Shown here piece by piece: positions 13,278-21,132 of a stretch of 36,264 bases of DNA. Both the position numbers and the translations under genes were made by a program. Numbering within the stretch: the first letter of the stretch is position 1; each line of letters opens with the position of its first letter. The stretch comes from a virus: positions 1 to 36,264 of the IMG/VR virus record IMGVR_UViG_3300025832_000027. One strand, written 5' to 3'. The notes below the pieces were generated by a model. It worked only from the letters and a program-made list of their open reading frames with translations, searched no databases and had not been told where the DNA came from.

Positions 13278-14670
13278 TGTAAATCCTTTAGAGGAGTTTG
13301 CGCGGACGTATTACAGCGATCCTGTTGGGTTTGTGCGTGATATGTTGGGCGTTGAGCCTTTGCCGTATCAGGCGGAGTTTTTGGAGGCGCTGGCGAGCGG
13401 CGAGCGGCGGATCTCGGTGCGGTCTGGCCACGGCACGGGTAAGTCGACGGCATCTAGCTGGGCTATGCTTTGGTTTTTGTTGTTGCGGTTTCCGAATAAG
13501 GTTGTGGTGACTGCGCCAACGAGTGGCCAGTTGTTTGACGCATTGTTTGCTGAGTTGAAGCGGTGGGTGAATGAGCTGCCGCCTGCGATTAAGGCGATGC
13601 TGACGGTGAAGTCTGACCGTGTTGAGCTGGTTGCGGCCCCGAGTGAGGCGTTTATTTCGGCGCGGACGAGTAGGGCTGAGACGCCAGAGGCGTTGGCTGG
13701 GGTTCACTCGGATAATGTTATGCTGGTTGTTGATGAGGCGTCTGGTGTGCCTGAGCAGGTGTTTGAGGCTGCGGCTGGTTCGATGTCTGGTCATTCTGCT
13801 GTAACGATTATGCTATCGAACCCGACGCGATCGAGCGGGACGTTTTTTGAGAGCCAGACGCGGCTGTCTGGATCTTGGTGGACTCGGCGGTGGTCTTGCG
13901 TTGAAAGCCCGCTGGTTTCGGGTGAGTTTGTTGACGAGATGCGGCTGCGGTACGGTGAGGAGAGCAATGCTTTTCGTATTCGTGTTTTGGGTGAGTTTCC
14001 GACTGCCGATGACAACACGATTATTCCGTTTCATTTGGCTGAAAGCGCGATGCACCGTGATATTGAGATGACGCCTGGGCTGCAGCCGATCTGGGCGATC
14101 GACCCAGCGCGATTTGGGTCTGACAGGACGGCATTTTGCAAGCGCGTTGGCAATGTGATTACCGAGATCACGTCTTGGCAGGGTTTGGATTTGATGCAGA
14201 CTGTTGGGCGCGTGATGGCAGAGTATGAGTCTTTGCCGATCAGCCAGCGGCCCAGCGAGATCCTCGTTGACAGCATTGGCGTTGGCGGCGGAGTTGTTGA
14301 CCGTTTGCGGGAGCTGGGTGCGCCTGTGCGTGGCGTAAATGTTTCCGAGGTGCCGTCGATGGGCAAGACGTATAACAACTTGCGGACTGAGCTTTGGTTT
14401 AAGACGAAAGCGTGGCTTGAGGACCGATCTTGTAAAATTCCTGACAACGATGCGTTGGTCGCTGATCTGACTGGGATTCGGTATTCATTTACGTCGTCTG
14501 GGAAAATGCAGGCGGAGAGCAAGGACGCGATGAAGAAGCGCGGGCTGAAGTCGCCGGACCTTGCTGATGCTGTTTGCCTGACGATGGCGTCTGACGCGAT
14601 TACGGCGCTGAGTGGAAAGCGATCTGTGTGGGGTAAGCCGCTGCGCAGGGCGTTGAAGGGGATAGCTTAG
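13267..14670 (+). CDS. terL: Terminase large subunit
   Basis: A 467-residue packaging motor. The ATPase domain shows the adenine region PLPYQAEFLEAL, Walker A SGHGTGKST (53-61) and Walker B with catalytic Glu VVDEASG (154-160), followed by the coupling motif SNPTRSSGTF. The nuclease domain carries WAIDPARFGSDRTA, ILVDSIGVGGGV and SPDLADAVCL, the three acidic clusters of the RNase H-like fold. It cuts and translocates phage DNA into the prohead through the portal. I start at the ATG at 13267. Codon choice here favours G- and T-ending codons more than in the capsid genes. Confidence 0.96.
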   Translation: MTSDVNPLEEFARTYYSDPVGFVRDMLGVEPLPYQAEFLEALASGERRISVRSGHGTGKSTASSWAMLWFLLLRFPNKVVVTAPTSGQLFDALFAELKRWVNELPPAIKAMLTVKSDRVELVAAPSEAFISARTSRAETPEALAGVHSDNVMLVVDEASGVPEQVFEAAAGSMSGHSAVTIMLSNPTRSSGTFFESQTRLSGSWWTRRWSCVESPLVSGEFVDEMRLRYGEESNAFRIRVLGEFPTADDNTIIPFHLAESAMHRDIEMTPGLQPIWAIDPARFGSDRTAFCKRVGNVITEITSWQGLDLMQTVGRVMAEYESLPISQRPSEILVDSIGVGGGVVDRLRELGAPVRGVNVSEVPSMGKTYNNLRTELWFKTKAWLEDRSCKIPDNDALVADLTGIRYSFTSSGKMQAESKDAMKKRGLKSPDLADAVCLTMASDAITALSGKRSVWGKPLRRALKGIA

Positions 14671-14706
14671 GGCTAGCCTTGCCAGAATGGCCTATTGCGT
14701 GTAAGT

Positions 14707-14721
14707 TAAGCCAAAGGCTTA
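14707..14721 (+). promoter_or_regulatory. Small hairpin in front of the 124-residue protein gene
   Basis: TAAGCC-AAA-GGCTTA, a perfect 6-bp stem with a 3-base loop, 37 bases after the terminase stop and 13 before the next ATG. It is not followed by a U-tract. It may limit ribosome access or mark an RNA processing site. Confidence 0.4.
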
Positions 14722-14734
14722 CGGGGTGCAAGGC

Positions 14735-15109
14735 ATGATGGGTTACGGATACGGCAGCGGCGATCAGCGGGTGAATGCTGTTATTGATATGATCAATGGC
14801 GGCGGTCAGGGCCGTGCCGGTCAGCAATTTGAGGGCGGCGGGCTTTTGAGCATGCTTGGGAATGCCATTGCGCGGCCTTATGGCGCCGATGCTGACGCCC
14901 CTGCTTCCTCTATGGCACCTCTGGCGCGTCCTGCTTCATTTGCAACTGCCACGCCTATTCAATCGAGCATGCCTGCGCAGGCTCCGATGCCTGTGTTTCA
15001 GCCGCCTGCGCCTGTGCAGACATCGTACCTTGATCCGCAGTTTGATTTAGAGCGCATTCTTGCTGGTTTGAACCAGATGCAAGATCCTCGTATGGTTGGG
15101 CCTCGGTAG
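14735..15109 (+). CDS. Hypothetical Gly/Pro/Ala-rich structural protein
   Basis: A 124-residue protein: MMGYGYGSGDQRVNAVIDMI, a Gly-rich centre, then a Pro/Ala/Met-rich low-complexity region (SSMPAQAPMPVFQPPAPVQ) and a C-terminal helix LDPQFDLERILAGLNQMQDP. It looks like a flexible virion or ejection component; no family is recognised. The stop TAG abuts the transglycosylase ATG. The start could equally be the second ATG at 14738. Confidence 0.65.
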   Translation: MMGYGYGSGDQRVNAVIDMINGGGQGRAGQQFEGGGLLSMLGNAIARPYGADADAPASSMAPLARPASFATATPIQSSMPAQAPMPVFQPPAPVQTSYLDPQFDLERILAGLNQMQDPRMVGPR

Positions 15110-15628
15110 ATGGCTAATGACCTTGTAACATTCGATAAGCTGATGCGGGCAATCGCAATGCGTGAAAGCACCATGAATCCGAATGCGGTTTCTGATGCGG
15201 GCGCGGTTGGGCTGCTTGGCATAATGCCCAAAGACGCAATGCGCGGAATGCGGGATGGCGTGCCGACTGTTTGGCAGGCTGCCGAGGCCGAAGGTTTTCA
15301 GCCGCCAGATCAAACATTGGACAGCGCAGTTTCTCTTTTAAAAGACCCAGCGGTCAATAGTATGATTGGCGAACAGTACGTCCAAGAGCTTATCAATAAA
15401 TATTATGGTGACACAGAGGGCGTTCTGACGTCTTACAATGCAGGCCCCGGCAAGTATGATAGACTTGGATCTGCTGCGGCTATGGATATTCCTGAGCAGC
15501 AAGAATACGCGCGAAAAGTTTCTGAGGATTATGAGAACTTCTTTGGCGCACCGTTGCCGGAGAATCTTGGTGTCTTGGTTTCGCCCCGCCCGCAGGTTCG
15601 GCCACGTGGCCTTATGGAGCAATACTAA
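15110..15628 (+). CDS. Lytic transglycosylase (SLT domain), virion-associated
   Basis: A 172-residue enzyme that cleaves the MurNAc-GlcNAc bond of peptidoglycan. The SLT signature is clear: catalytic Glu19 in AIAMREST, then [18 protein letters not shown], and downstream [16 protein letters not shown]. Embedded between terminase and tail genes and not in the lysis cassette, it is more likely carried in the virion for local wall digestion during DNA entry. There is no signal peptide. The C-terminal ~35 residues ([17 protein letters not shown]) are a short extension. Confidence 0.9.
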   Translation: MANDLVTFDKLMRAIAMRESTMNPNAVSDAGAVGLLGIMPKDAMRGMRDGVPTVWQAAEAEGFQPPDQTLDSAVSLLKDPAVNSMIGEQYVQELINKYYGDTEGVLTSYNAGPGKYDRLGSAAAMDIPEQQEYARKVSEDYENFFGAPLPENLGVLVSPRPQVRPRGLMEQY

Positions 15629-15759
15629 TGCCCCTTAAAAAAGGTTCGTCACGCAAGGTTATCTCTGGTAATATCCGCCAAGAAGTGAAGGCTGGAAAGC
15701 CGCAGAAACAGGCTGTTGCCATAGCATTGAGCAAGGCCAAGAAGGGAAAGAAGAAATGA
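15628..15759 (+). CDS. 43-residue basic protein (DUF6496-like)
   Basis: [20 protein letters not shown] at the start, then [20 protein letters not shown]. This lysine-rich micro-protein resembles a small phage protein (DUF6496 by my recollection) with the recurring S-x-x-x-I-S-x-N-I and G-x-P-x-K-Q-A-V-A-I-A. Function is unknown; binding to packaged DNA is a reasonable guess. TAATG overlap with the transglycosylase stop. Confidence 0.8.
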   Translation: MPLKKGSSRKVISGNIRQEVKAGKPQKQAVAIALSKAKKGKKK

Positions 15760-15845
15760 AGGCACCTAAGTTTAAGCCCTGCATGGGCTGTCCGACCCCC
15801 CGCCGGTGTGCGGCTGCTGGGCGTTGCCTGAAGGGCAAGAAATGA
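15756..15845 (+). CDS. 29-residue cysteine-rich peptide (zinc-knuckle-like)
   Basis: A micro-protein with four cysteines (C9, C12, C18, C24): [20 protein letters not shown]. The spacing would allow one metal ion. It overlaps both neighbours as ATGA (start at 15756, stop at 15843-15845 inside the adaptor ATG region), which supports translation. No family is assigned. Confidence 0.6.
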   Translation: MKAPKFKPCMGCPTPRRCAAAGRCLKGKK

Positions 15846-16462
15846 GCATCACAACCTACACCGAGCTGAAAGCGGCGCTTGCTGACTGGCTGCTGCGGGA
15901 TGACCTGACTGCGGTGTTGCCGACGTTTATCAGCTTGGCGGAGGCTGACATCAATCGGCGTGTGCGTCACTGGCGCATGGAAGAGCGGGCCACGTTGTCT
16001 ATATCTGGACAGTTTACGGATCTGCCTGCGGGCTTTCTTGAGGTTGCCATGTTGACGCTTTCGTCGTCGCGGCCCGTGCGGATGGAATTAATTAGCCGCG
16101 GTGAGATGCAGGACCGGCGCGAGATCAATGCGGACACGACAGGCGTGCCGCAGTATTACGCACTGACCGGCGGTCAGATTGAGGTTTATCCGACGCCGAA
16201 TGATACATATTCGGCCAACTTGGTGTATATTGCGGCCCCGACTGCACTGAGCGATGCGAATGCTGACAACTGGCTGCTGACGTATCATCCAGACATTTAT
16301 CTGTATGGGGCGCTGCTGCAGGCAGCACCGTATTTGAAGGACGATGAGCGGGTTGGCCTGTGGGGCGGATTGTTTAACGCGGCTATCGAGGCGGCCAATG
16401 TGGCCAGCGATAAGGCGCGGTTTAGCGGCACGACACCGCGATTGAAGATCAGGAGTTATTGA
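15842..16462 (+). CDS. Head-tail adaptor protein (SU10/P22 gp4-like)
   Basis: A 206-residue protein: [20 protein letters not shown], then LPTFISLAEADINRRVRHWRMEE, a beta-rich centre (TLSISGQFTDLPAGFLEV), GVPQYYALTGGQIEVYPTP, and a terminal helical part (YHPDIYLYGALLQAAPYLKDD). This order is that of the podovirus adaptor family (phiSU10/P22 gp4) that docks under the portal and connects to the tail hub. Its place before tail genes fits. Confidence 0.82.
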   Translation: MSITTYTELKAALADWLLRDDLTAVLPTFISLAEADINRRVRHWRMEERATLSISGQFTDLPAGFLEVAMLTLSSSRPVRMELISRGEMQDRREINADTTGVPQYYALTGGQIEVYPTPNDTYSANLVYIAAPTALSDANADNWLLTYHPDIYLYGALLQAAPYLKDDERVGLWGGLFNAAIEAANVASDKARFSGTTPRLKIRSY

Positions 16463-17349
16463 TGGCTACTTTTTCCTACACTAAGCCGACGGTTGGCGGA
16501 TCTGAGGATACTTGGGGCGATACGCTTAATGCAAACTGGGATGCGATTGGCACGTTTCTTGGCTCTTTGGACAGCACTGAGCTGGCTGTTTTGGACGGCA
16601 TCACGGCGTCCACGGCGGAGTTGAACCTGCTTGATGGTGTGACGGTTACTCTGTCCGACATTACGGCAACGGCGGCTGAGTTGAACCTGCTGGACGGAGT
16701 GACGGCATCAACTGCCGAGATTAACTATCTGGATGGCGTGACTTCGAGCATTCAGACGCAGATTGATAACATCCCTCAGCCCCCTGAATTGACTCAAGTC
16801 CAAGTCGAGGACGACACGTCTACGGTGTTCGGGCAGGTGTCGGGGCAGCGGTTGGCACAGGCATCCGCAAAGCACTCCTTTAGTGTTACGGAATTTACTT
16901 ACGACTTTGATGTATCCGGTGCCGTAGGGACGGTGGCGTTCACCTCCGATCTCAGTGGGTTCGACTATTTAGAAATTGAGAGTACATTATCTTTTAATGG
17001 CTCCACAACTCCAGATTTACAATTTTCCCCTAACGGCGGTTCGACTTATAGAACATCAGGATATATCGGTGGTGTTCAGGATGGCGTGGATGGTTCATCT
17101 ATCTCTAGTGGTATTCGTCTAATCAGAACGAACTCAGATGATTGCTTGGGTTTCTGCCGCATAATCGGTCTTGGCAACGCATCCGTAAAAACAACTGCAT
17201 CTGGTGTATTTGGTGGGGGGAGTAGTCGTGTAACTGCTACGGGTGGTCGCTATAACACTGACGAGGCCCACAATGCACTGCGGATTAATTTCAACGGGAG
17301 TCTTACCACTCAAGGAATCTTAAAGTTAAGGGGATATAAACGACCATGA
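16462..17349 (+). CDS. Tail fibre protein with ELNLLDGVT repeats
   Basis: A 295-residue fibre. The N-terminus (ATFSYTKPTVGGSEDTWGDTLNANWDAIG) is the virion-attachment segment common in phage fibres. Residues ~45-95 hold three collagen-like shaft repeats of the form TAELNLLDGVT / TAEINYLDGVT. The C-terminal ~190 residues are beta-rich and are probably the receptor-binding tip; from about 16860 the DNA is visibly more AT-rich than its surroundings, as expected for a swapped tip. It overlaps both neighbours (TGATG and ATGA). Confidence 0.82.
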   Translation: MATFSYTKPTVGGSEDTWGDTLNANWDAIGTFLGSLDSTELAVLDGITASTAELNLLDGVTVTLSDITATAAELNLLDGVTASTAEINYLDGVTSSIQTQIDNIPQPPELTQVQVEDDTSTVFGQVSGQRLAQASAKHSFSVTEFTYDFDVSGAVGTVAFTSDLSGFDYLEIESTLSFNGSTTPDLQFSPNGGSTYRTSGYIGGVQDGVDGSSISSGIRLIRTNSDDCLGFCRIIGLGNASVKTTASGVFGGGSSRVTATGGRYNTDEAHNALRINFNGSLTTQGILKLRGYKRP

Positions 17350-17612
17350 AAAAGTTTGTTTTTAGTGACGAAGGGCCTTTGATGGTTGACATGGGTGCGG
17401 CTGAAATCGCGGCCCTCAAACCCGACCCCACCACCCTCGCCTCCGAAGCCCGCTCCAAGCGCAACGCCTTGCTCACAGCATCCGACTGGACGCAGGTAGC
17501 AGACGCGCCTGTAGACCAATCGGCATGGGCTACCTATCGGCAGGCTTTGCGCGATGTGCCGGATCAGGCAGGTTTCCCCGATAACATTGATTGGCCCACC
17601 GCGCCGGAGTAA
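17346..17612 (+). CDS. Tail fibre assembly chaperone-like protein
   Basis: An 88-residue protein. After a short N-terminus it carries a motif typical of phage tail assembly chaperones: SKRNALLTASDWTQVADAPVD, then WATYRQALRDVPDQAGFPDN and a final IDWPTAPE. Such proteins fold or trimerise the fibre encoded just upstream. The ATG overlaps the fibre stop, matching the usual fibre-chaperone pairing. Confidence 0.8.
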   Translation: MKKFVFSDEGPLMVDMGAAEIAALKPDPTTLASEARSKRNALLTASDWTQVADAPVDQSAWATYRQALRDVPDQAGFPDNIDWPTAPE

Positions 17613-17616
17613 CTGA

Positions 17617-19098
17617 ATGGCACTTGTCCAACTTTCACCCCCGCCAGGGTTTCGTTATCACGGCACGGACCTTGAGAGCGAGGGCCGTTGGCGCGAGGGC
17701 AGCCTTGTGCGTTGGCGCGATGGATCTTTGCGGCCTGTAGGTGGTTGGGTTGATCGGTTCGGCTCTGTGGTCTACGCAGCAGCGCCGCGGGGGATGATCG
17801 GCTGGGAAGACAACACGGCAACAAGGTGGATTGCGGCAGGCACGTTTGAAAAGCTGCACGTCAGCAATCCAAGCGGCACGACGTACGACATTACGCCTGT
17901 GGGCTTTACGTCTGGGCTTGAGGACGCGGCTGTCAACACGGGCTACGGCGGCGGGTTGTACGGCACAGGATTTTACGGACAAGCGCGGCCTGACACTGGC
18001 AACTATTCAGAGGCGACAACGTGGTCAATGGATACGTGGGGACAGTATCTGGTTGCGTGTTCGTCCACTGACGGCAAGCTGTATGAGTGGCAGCTAAATA
18101 CGGCCACACCCGCTGCGGTTATTGCGAATGCGCCGACTGACAATCTCGGCGTTCTTGTGACCGAGGAAAGATTTGTGTTTGCTTTGGGAGCGGGCGGAGA
18201 TCCCCGCAAGGTTGCTTGGTCTGACTTTGAGGACAATACGCTTTGGGCACCGGCCAGCACCAATCAGGCGGGCGACTTGGAGTTGCAAACCCCCGGCCAG
18301 ATTATGGCGGGCGTGCGGACGCAGGGGCAGGCGTTGATTTTGACGGATCAGGACGCACACCGCGCGGTCTACGTCGGCCCGCCTTTTGTCTATCAGTTTG
18401 AGCGCGTGGGATCGTCCTGCGGGCTTGTTGCGCGTAAGGCTGTAGCGGATACGCCTGCGGGTGTATTCTGGATGGGCCAGCGCGGGTTCTTTGGCTACAA
18501 CGGATCAAATGCGCAGGAACTGAAGTGCGATGTGTGGGACAAGGTTTTCTTGGACATCAACACGGCACAGATCAGCAAAACGTGGGCAGTCACCAACGGC
18601 CAGAATGGCGAGGTGTGGTGGTTCTACTGCTCGGCAGCCAGCAATGAGATTGATCGATATGTGGCCTACGACTACAAGGAGGGCCACTGGTTGATGGGCG
18701 ACCTGTCACGCACGACCGGCATTGACCGTGGCGTATTCCGCACGCCTCTGTGGGCCGATGCTGACGGGTCTGTTTACGACCACGAAACCGGCTTTAACTA
18801 TGCGGGCGGAAATGTTTACGCCGAGAGCGGCCCGTTCAAAATTGGGTCTGGTGATAACTTGGCCGTGGTGACTGACTTGATACCCGACGAGGTAAATCTT
18901 GGCGACGTGACCACGACATTCAAGACGCGGCTCTATCCTACGGCGGCAGAGACGTCACACGGCCCCTACACGATGACAAACCCCACCAGCGTAAGGTTCC
19001 AAGGCAGGCAGGTCAGGATGCGCGTGACAGCGGCTGTGAACGGCCCGTGGAGGGTCGGGCGGTTCCGCTTTGATGTCAGGCAAGGTGGCAAGCGATGA
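17617..19098 (+). CDS. Tail hub/stabilisation protein (P22 gp10-like)
   Basis: A 493-residue beta-rich protein: LSPPPGFRYHGTDLESEGRW and LVRWRDGSLRPVGGWVDRFG at the N-terminus, GMIGWEDNTATRWIAAGT, then repeated W/Y/G-rich strands, and a C-terminal beta domain (TTFKTRLYPTAAETSHGPY). The pattern agrees with podovirus tail tube or packaged-DNA stabilisation proteins that close the portal channel below the adaptor. GGAG lies 8 bases before the ATG. The exact homology to gp10 needs profile comparison. Confidence 0.7.
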   Translation: MALVQLSPPPGFRYHGTDLESEGRWREGSLVRWRDGSLRPVGGWVDRFGSVVYAAAPRGMIGWEDNTATRWIAAGTFEKLHVSNPSGTTYDITPVGFTSGLEDAAVNTGYGGGLYGTGFYGQARPDTGNYSEATTWSMDTWGQYLVACSSTDGKLYEWQLNTATPAAVIANAPTDNLGVLVTEERFVFALGAGGDPRKVAWSDFEDNTLWAPASTNQAGDLELQTPGQIMAGVRTQGQALILTDQDAHRAVYVGPPFVYQFERVGSSCGLVARKAVADTPAGVFWMGQRGFFGYNGSNAQELKCDVWDKVFLDINTAQISKTWAVTNGQNGEVWWFYCSAASNEIDRYVAYDYKEGHWLMGDLSRTTGIDRGVFRTPLWADADGSVYDHETGFNYAGGNVYAESGPFKIGSGDNLAVVTDLIPDEVNLGDVTTTFKTRLYPTAAETSHGPYTMTNPTSVRFQGRQVRMRVTAAVNGPWRVGRFRFDVRQGGKR

Positions 19099-19748
19099 GC
19101 GCGCTCCTGCCGCCCCCTGTTGGCCCTGACTGGAAGATATGGGCGCGGCAGGTATCCACATTCCTATCGCGTGCCTTGCCAAGCCTTCAGTTTAAGACCG
19201 GCGATGAGACTGCCGCCACCAATGGCATTTTGCTTTGGGATGACATCAATGGATATCCAGTAGTATCTAAAAATGGCGAGTTTCGTCAGATTGTGTTGTC
19301 TGATGGGCAATATGAAGGCTCAATTACGGCAGACCAGACCGCGGCTGTCATAGATACGCCTTATGCACTGACCTACACGGCGGCAACGGCTGACGGCATT
19401 ACGAATGGCACGCCGGCGTCGCGTCTGGTGTTTGAGGAGGGCGGGCATTACATGGCCAGCTTTTCCGCGCAGATCACAAGCACGTCGAGCAGCACGGTGA
19501 CGTTTTATTTCTGGCCGCGTATTAACGGCGTTGACGCGCCAAATTCAACTATTGTTGCGTCCTTGCACCAGAATGACGCGACAACTGTTGTGAGCCGTGC
19601 GACAACTTTTGACGTGCAGGCCGGAGATTATCTTGAGGCGATGTGGGCTGTGGATAGAACGGACGGTTATCTTGAAGCGACCCCTGCCACGGCATTCTCG
19701 CCAGCGGCCCCCGCAACGACGCTTGGCATTACGAGGCTTTACGCATGA
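19095..19748 (+). CDS. Tail/virion structural protein with beta-sandwich C-terminus
   Basis: A 217-residue protein. Residues 1-70 are an attachment-like region (PPPVGPDWKIWARQVSTFLS). From ~85 onward is an alternating beta pattern (GGHYMASFSAQITSTSSSTV; TFDVQAGDYLEAMWAVDRTD; TPATAFSPAAPATTLGITRL) like the C1q/TNF-type jelly rolls at the ends of phage fibres and spikes. Probably an accessory fibre or appendage on the tail hub. Overlaps the preceding gene by 4 bases. Confidence 0.65.
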   Translation: MSALLPPPVGPDWKIWARQVSTFLSRALPSLQFKTGDETAATNGILLWDDINGYPVVSKNGEFRQIVLSDGQYEGSITADQTAAVIDTPYALTYTAATADGITNGTPASRLVFEEGGHYMASFSAQITSTSSSTVTFYFWPRINGVDAPNSTIVASLHQNDATTVVSRATTFDVQAGDYLEAMWAVDRTDGYLEATPATAFSPAAPATTLGITRLYA

Positions 19749-20164
19749 GCAAAGTCGGTGTTTTCTACGTTCCTGCTGACAAGATGGATCAGTATTGGCC
19801 GACATTCGGGCCAATGATTGAGCTGGCGCAGAAGCGGCTGGCGGATCAGTGCGGGATGGATGACGTGGAAGAATGGCTGCGCACTGGTCGATCGTTGCTG
19901 TGGGGCATTTACGTTGATGGCAAACCAATGGCTGCAATGATGACGGCGGAGAATACATATCCCCGCAAACGTGTTATGGTCATTGAAATGATTGGTGGCG
20001 AGCGGGCGGACCTTTGGTCGAAGCCGGCGCTGGATGAATTAGCAAGAGTGTCAAAGGCAGCGGGCTTTGACGCAATAGAAACGCATGCACGCGCAGGGTG
20101 GTCAAAAATGGCCAAACAGTATATGTTTAAGCTCAAGCACGTCGCCTATGAACTGGAGTTGTAA
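19745..20164 (+). CDS. GNAT-like acetyltransferase-fold protein
   Basis: A 139-residue protein: MSKVGVFYVPADKMDQYWPT, a helix with acidic residues, LLWGIYVDGKPMAAMMTAEN, KRVMVIEMIGGERADLWSKP, then LARVSKAAGFDAIETHARAG. The order (helix, two strands, V-x-x-I-E strand, helix with K, C-terminal strand) resembles GNAT folds found next to tail genes in several podoviruses. The usual acetyl-CoA loop Q/R-x-x-G-x-G/A is not obvious, so it may be non-catalytic. It sits between tail and ejection genes, and its role there is unknown. Confidence 0.55.
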   Translation: MSKVGVFYVPADKMDQYWPTFGPMIELAQKRLADQCGMDDVEEWLRTGRSLLWGIYVDGKPMAAMMTAENTYPRKRVMVIEMIGGERADLWSKPALDELARVSKAAGFDAIETHARAGWSKMAKQYMFKLKHVAYELEL

Positions 20165-20166
20165 TC

Positions 20167-21132
20167 ATGGGAAAAGGTAAAGAGACTACAACGCAGAAGA
20201 TGCCAGGTTTCCAGCAGGACTACCTGAAGAGTACAGTTCTGCCATTTGCGACACAAATTTCGGAAACGCCATTCCAAGCCTACACCGGTCCGATGGCACC
20301 TGAGATGAGCGGATACACAACGCAGGCTGCTGACATTTATGGCAACATGGCCGGTGCTGACACAACGCAGCAGCTTATTGATACGACGCAGGCGCTTTAC
20401 AACCCGTACCAGCAAAACGTGATTGATGCGTCATTGGCGCAGATGGGTCGGCAGCAGCAGCAGGCGCTGACTGGGCTTGAGGGTCAGCTTGCGGGATCTG
20501 GCGCATTTGGGTCTCGGGGCGAGGTTGCACGCGGTGAGTTTGCCGCTGGCAACTTGGCATCGCAGAACCAGCTTATCGCGCAGATGATGCAGCAAGGTTA
20601 CAGCGAGGCGCAGGCCCGCGCGATGGGTGCAATGCAGCAGCAGCAGGCCCAGCAGGGCGCAGCAGCGGCTGGGCTAACTGGAATCGGCGGCATGGAGAAT
20701 GCACTGAACGCGGCTGAGATTGACGCGCTGCGGAGTGAGTTCATGCGCGAGCAGCAGGACCCGTATCAGAAGCTGGCTGCCCTACAGGGTGGTGCAAGCA
20801 CCATCCCGACAGGTATTGGCACGACAACCGCGACAAAGACGCCGGGGCTGTTTGATTATTTGTCCTTGGCGGCGACTGCTGCGAGTGGAACAAACTTTAA
20901 TTCAGACATCCGCCTTAAAGAGAACATCCAGCCCCTTGAAAAAGTTGGCGGCGTTCAGTTCTATTCTTGGGACTGGAATGATGAGGGCAAGAAAGTCGCG
21001 CACAAAGATCAGCCGACGTTTGGCGTTATTGCTGACGAGCTTGCAGAGTCTCATCCGCACTTGGTTACACGCGGCGGCGATGGTTACCTGCGGGTCAATT
21101 ACGTTGGCCTTGCAACCGAATTAGGTGCTTAA
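20167..21132 (+). CDS. Ejection/internal virion protein with short Peptidase_S74 chaperone domain
   Basis: A 321-residue protein with two different parts. Residues 1-~235 are Gln/Ala/Met-rich helices (QMGRQQQQALTGLEGQLAGS; MGAMQQQQAQQGAAAAGLTG) as in podovirus DNA-ejection proteins. From Ser246 (codon 20902-20904) is the intramolecular chaperone signature SDIRLKENIQPLEKVGGVQF, then FGVIADELAESHPHLV and YLRVNYVGLATELGA. In the S74 family the Ser-Lys pair in SDxRLK performs self-cleavage that frees the chaperone. Here the domain ends about where others continue with long helices, so it looks short. Confidence 0.75.
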   Translation: MGKGKETTTQKMPGFQQDYLKSTVLPFATQISETPFQAYTGPMAPEMSGYTTQAADIYGNMAGADTTQQLIDTTQALYNPYQQNVIDASLAQMGRQQQQALTGLEGQLAGSGAFGSRGEVARGEFAAGNLASQNQLIAQMMQQGYSEAQARAMGAMQQQQAQQGAAAAGLTGIGGMENALNAAEIDALRSEFMREQQDPYQKLAALQGGASTIPTGIGTTTATKTPGLFDYLSLAATAASGTNFNSDIRLKENIQPLEKVGGVQFYSWDWNDEGKKVAHKDQPTFGVIADELAESHPHLVTRGGDGYLRVNYVGLATELGA

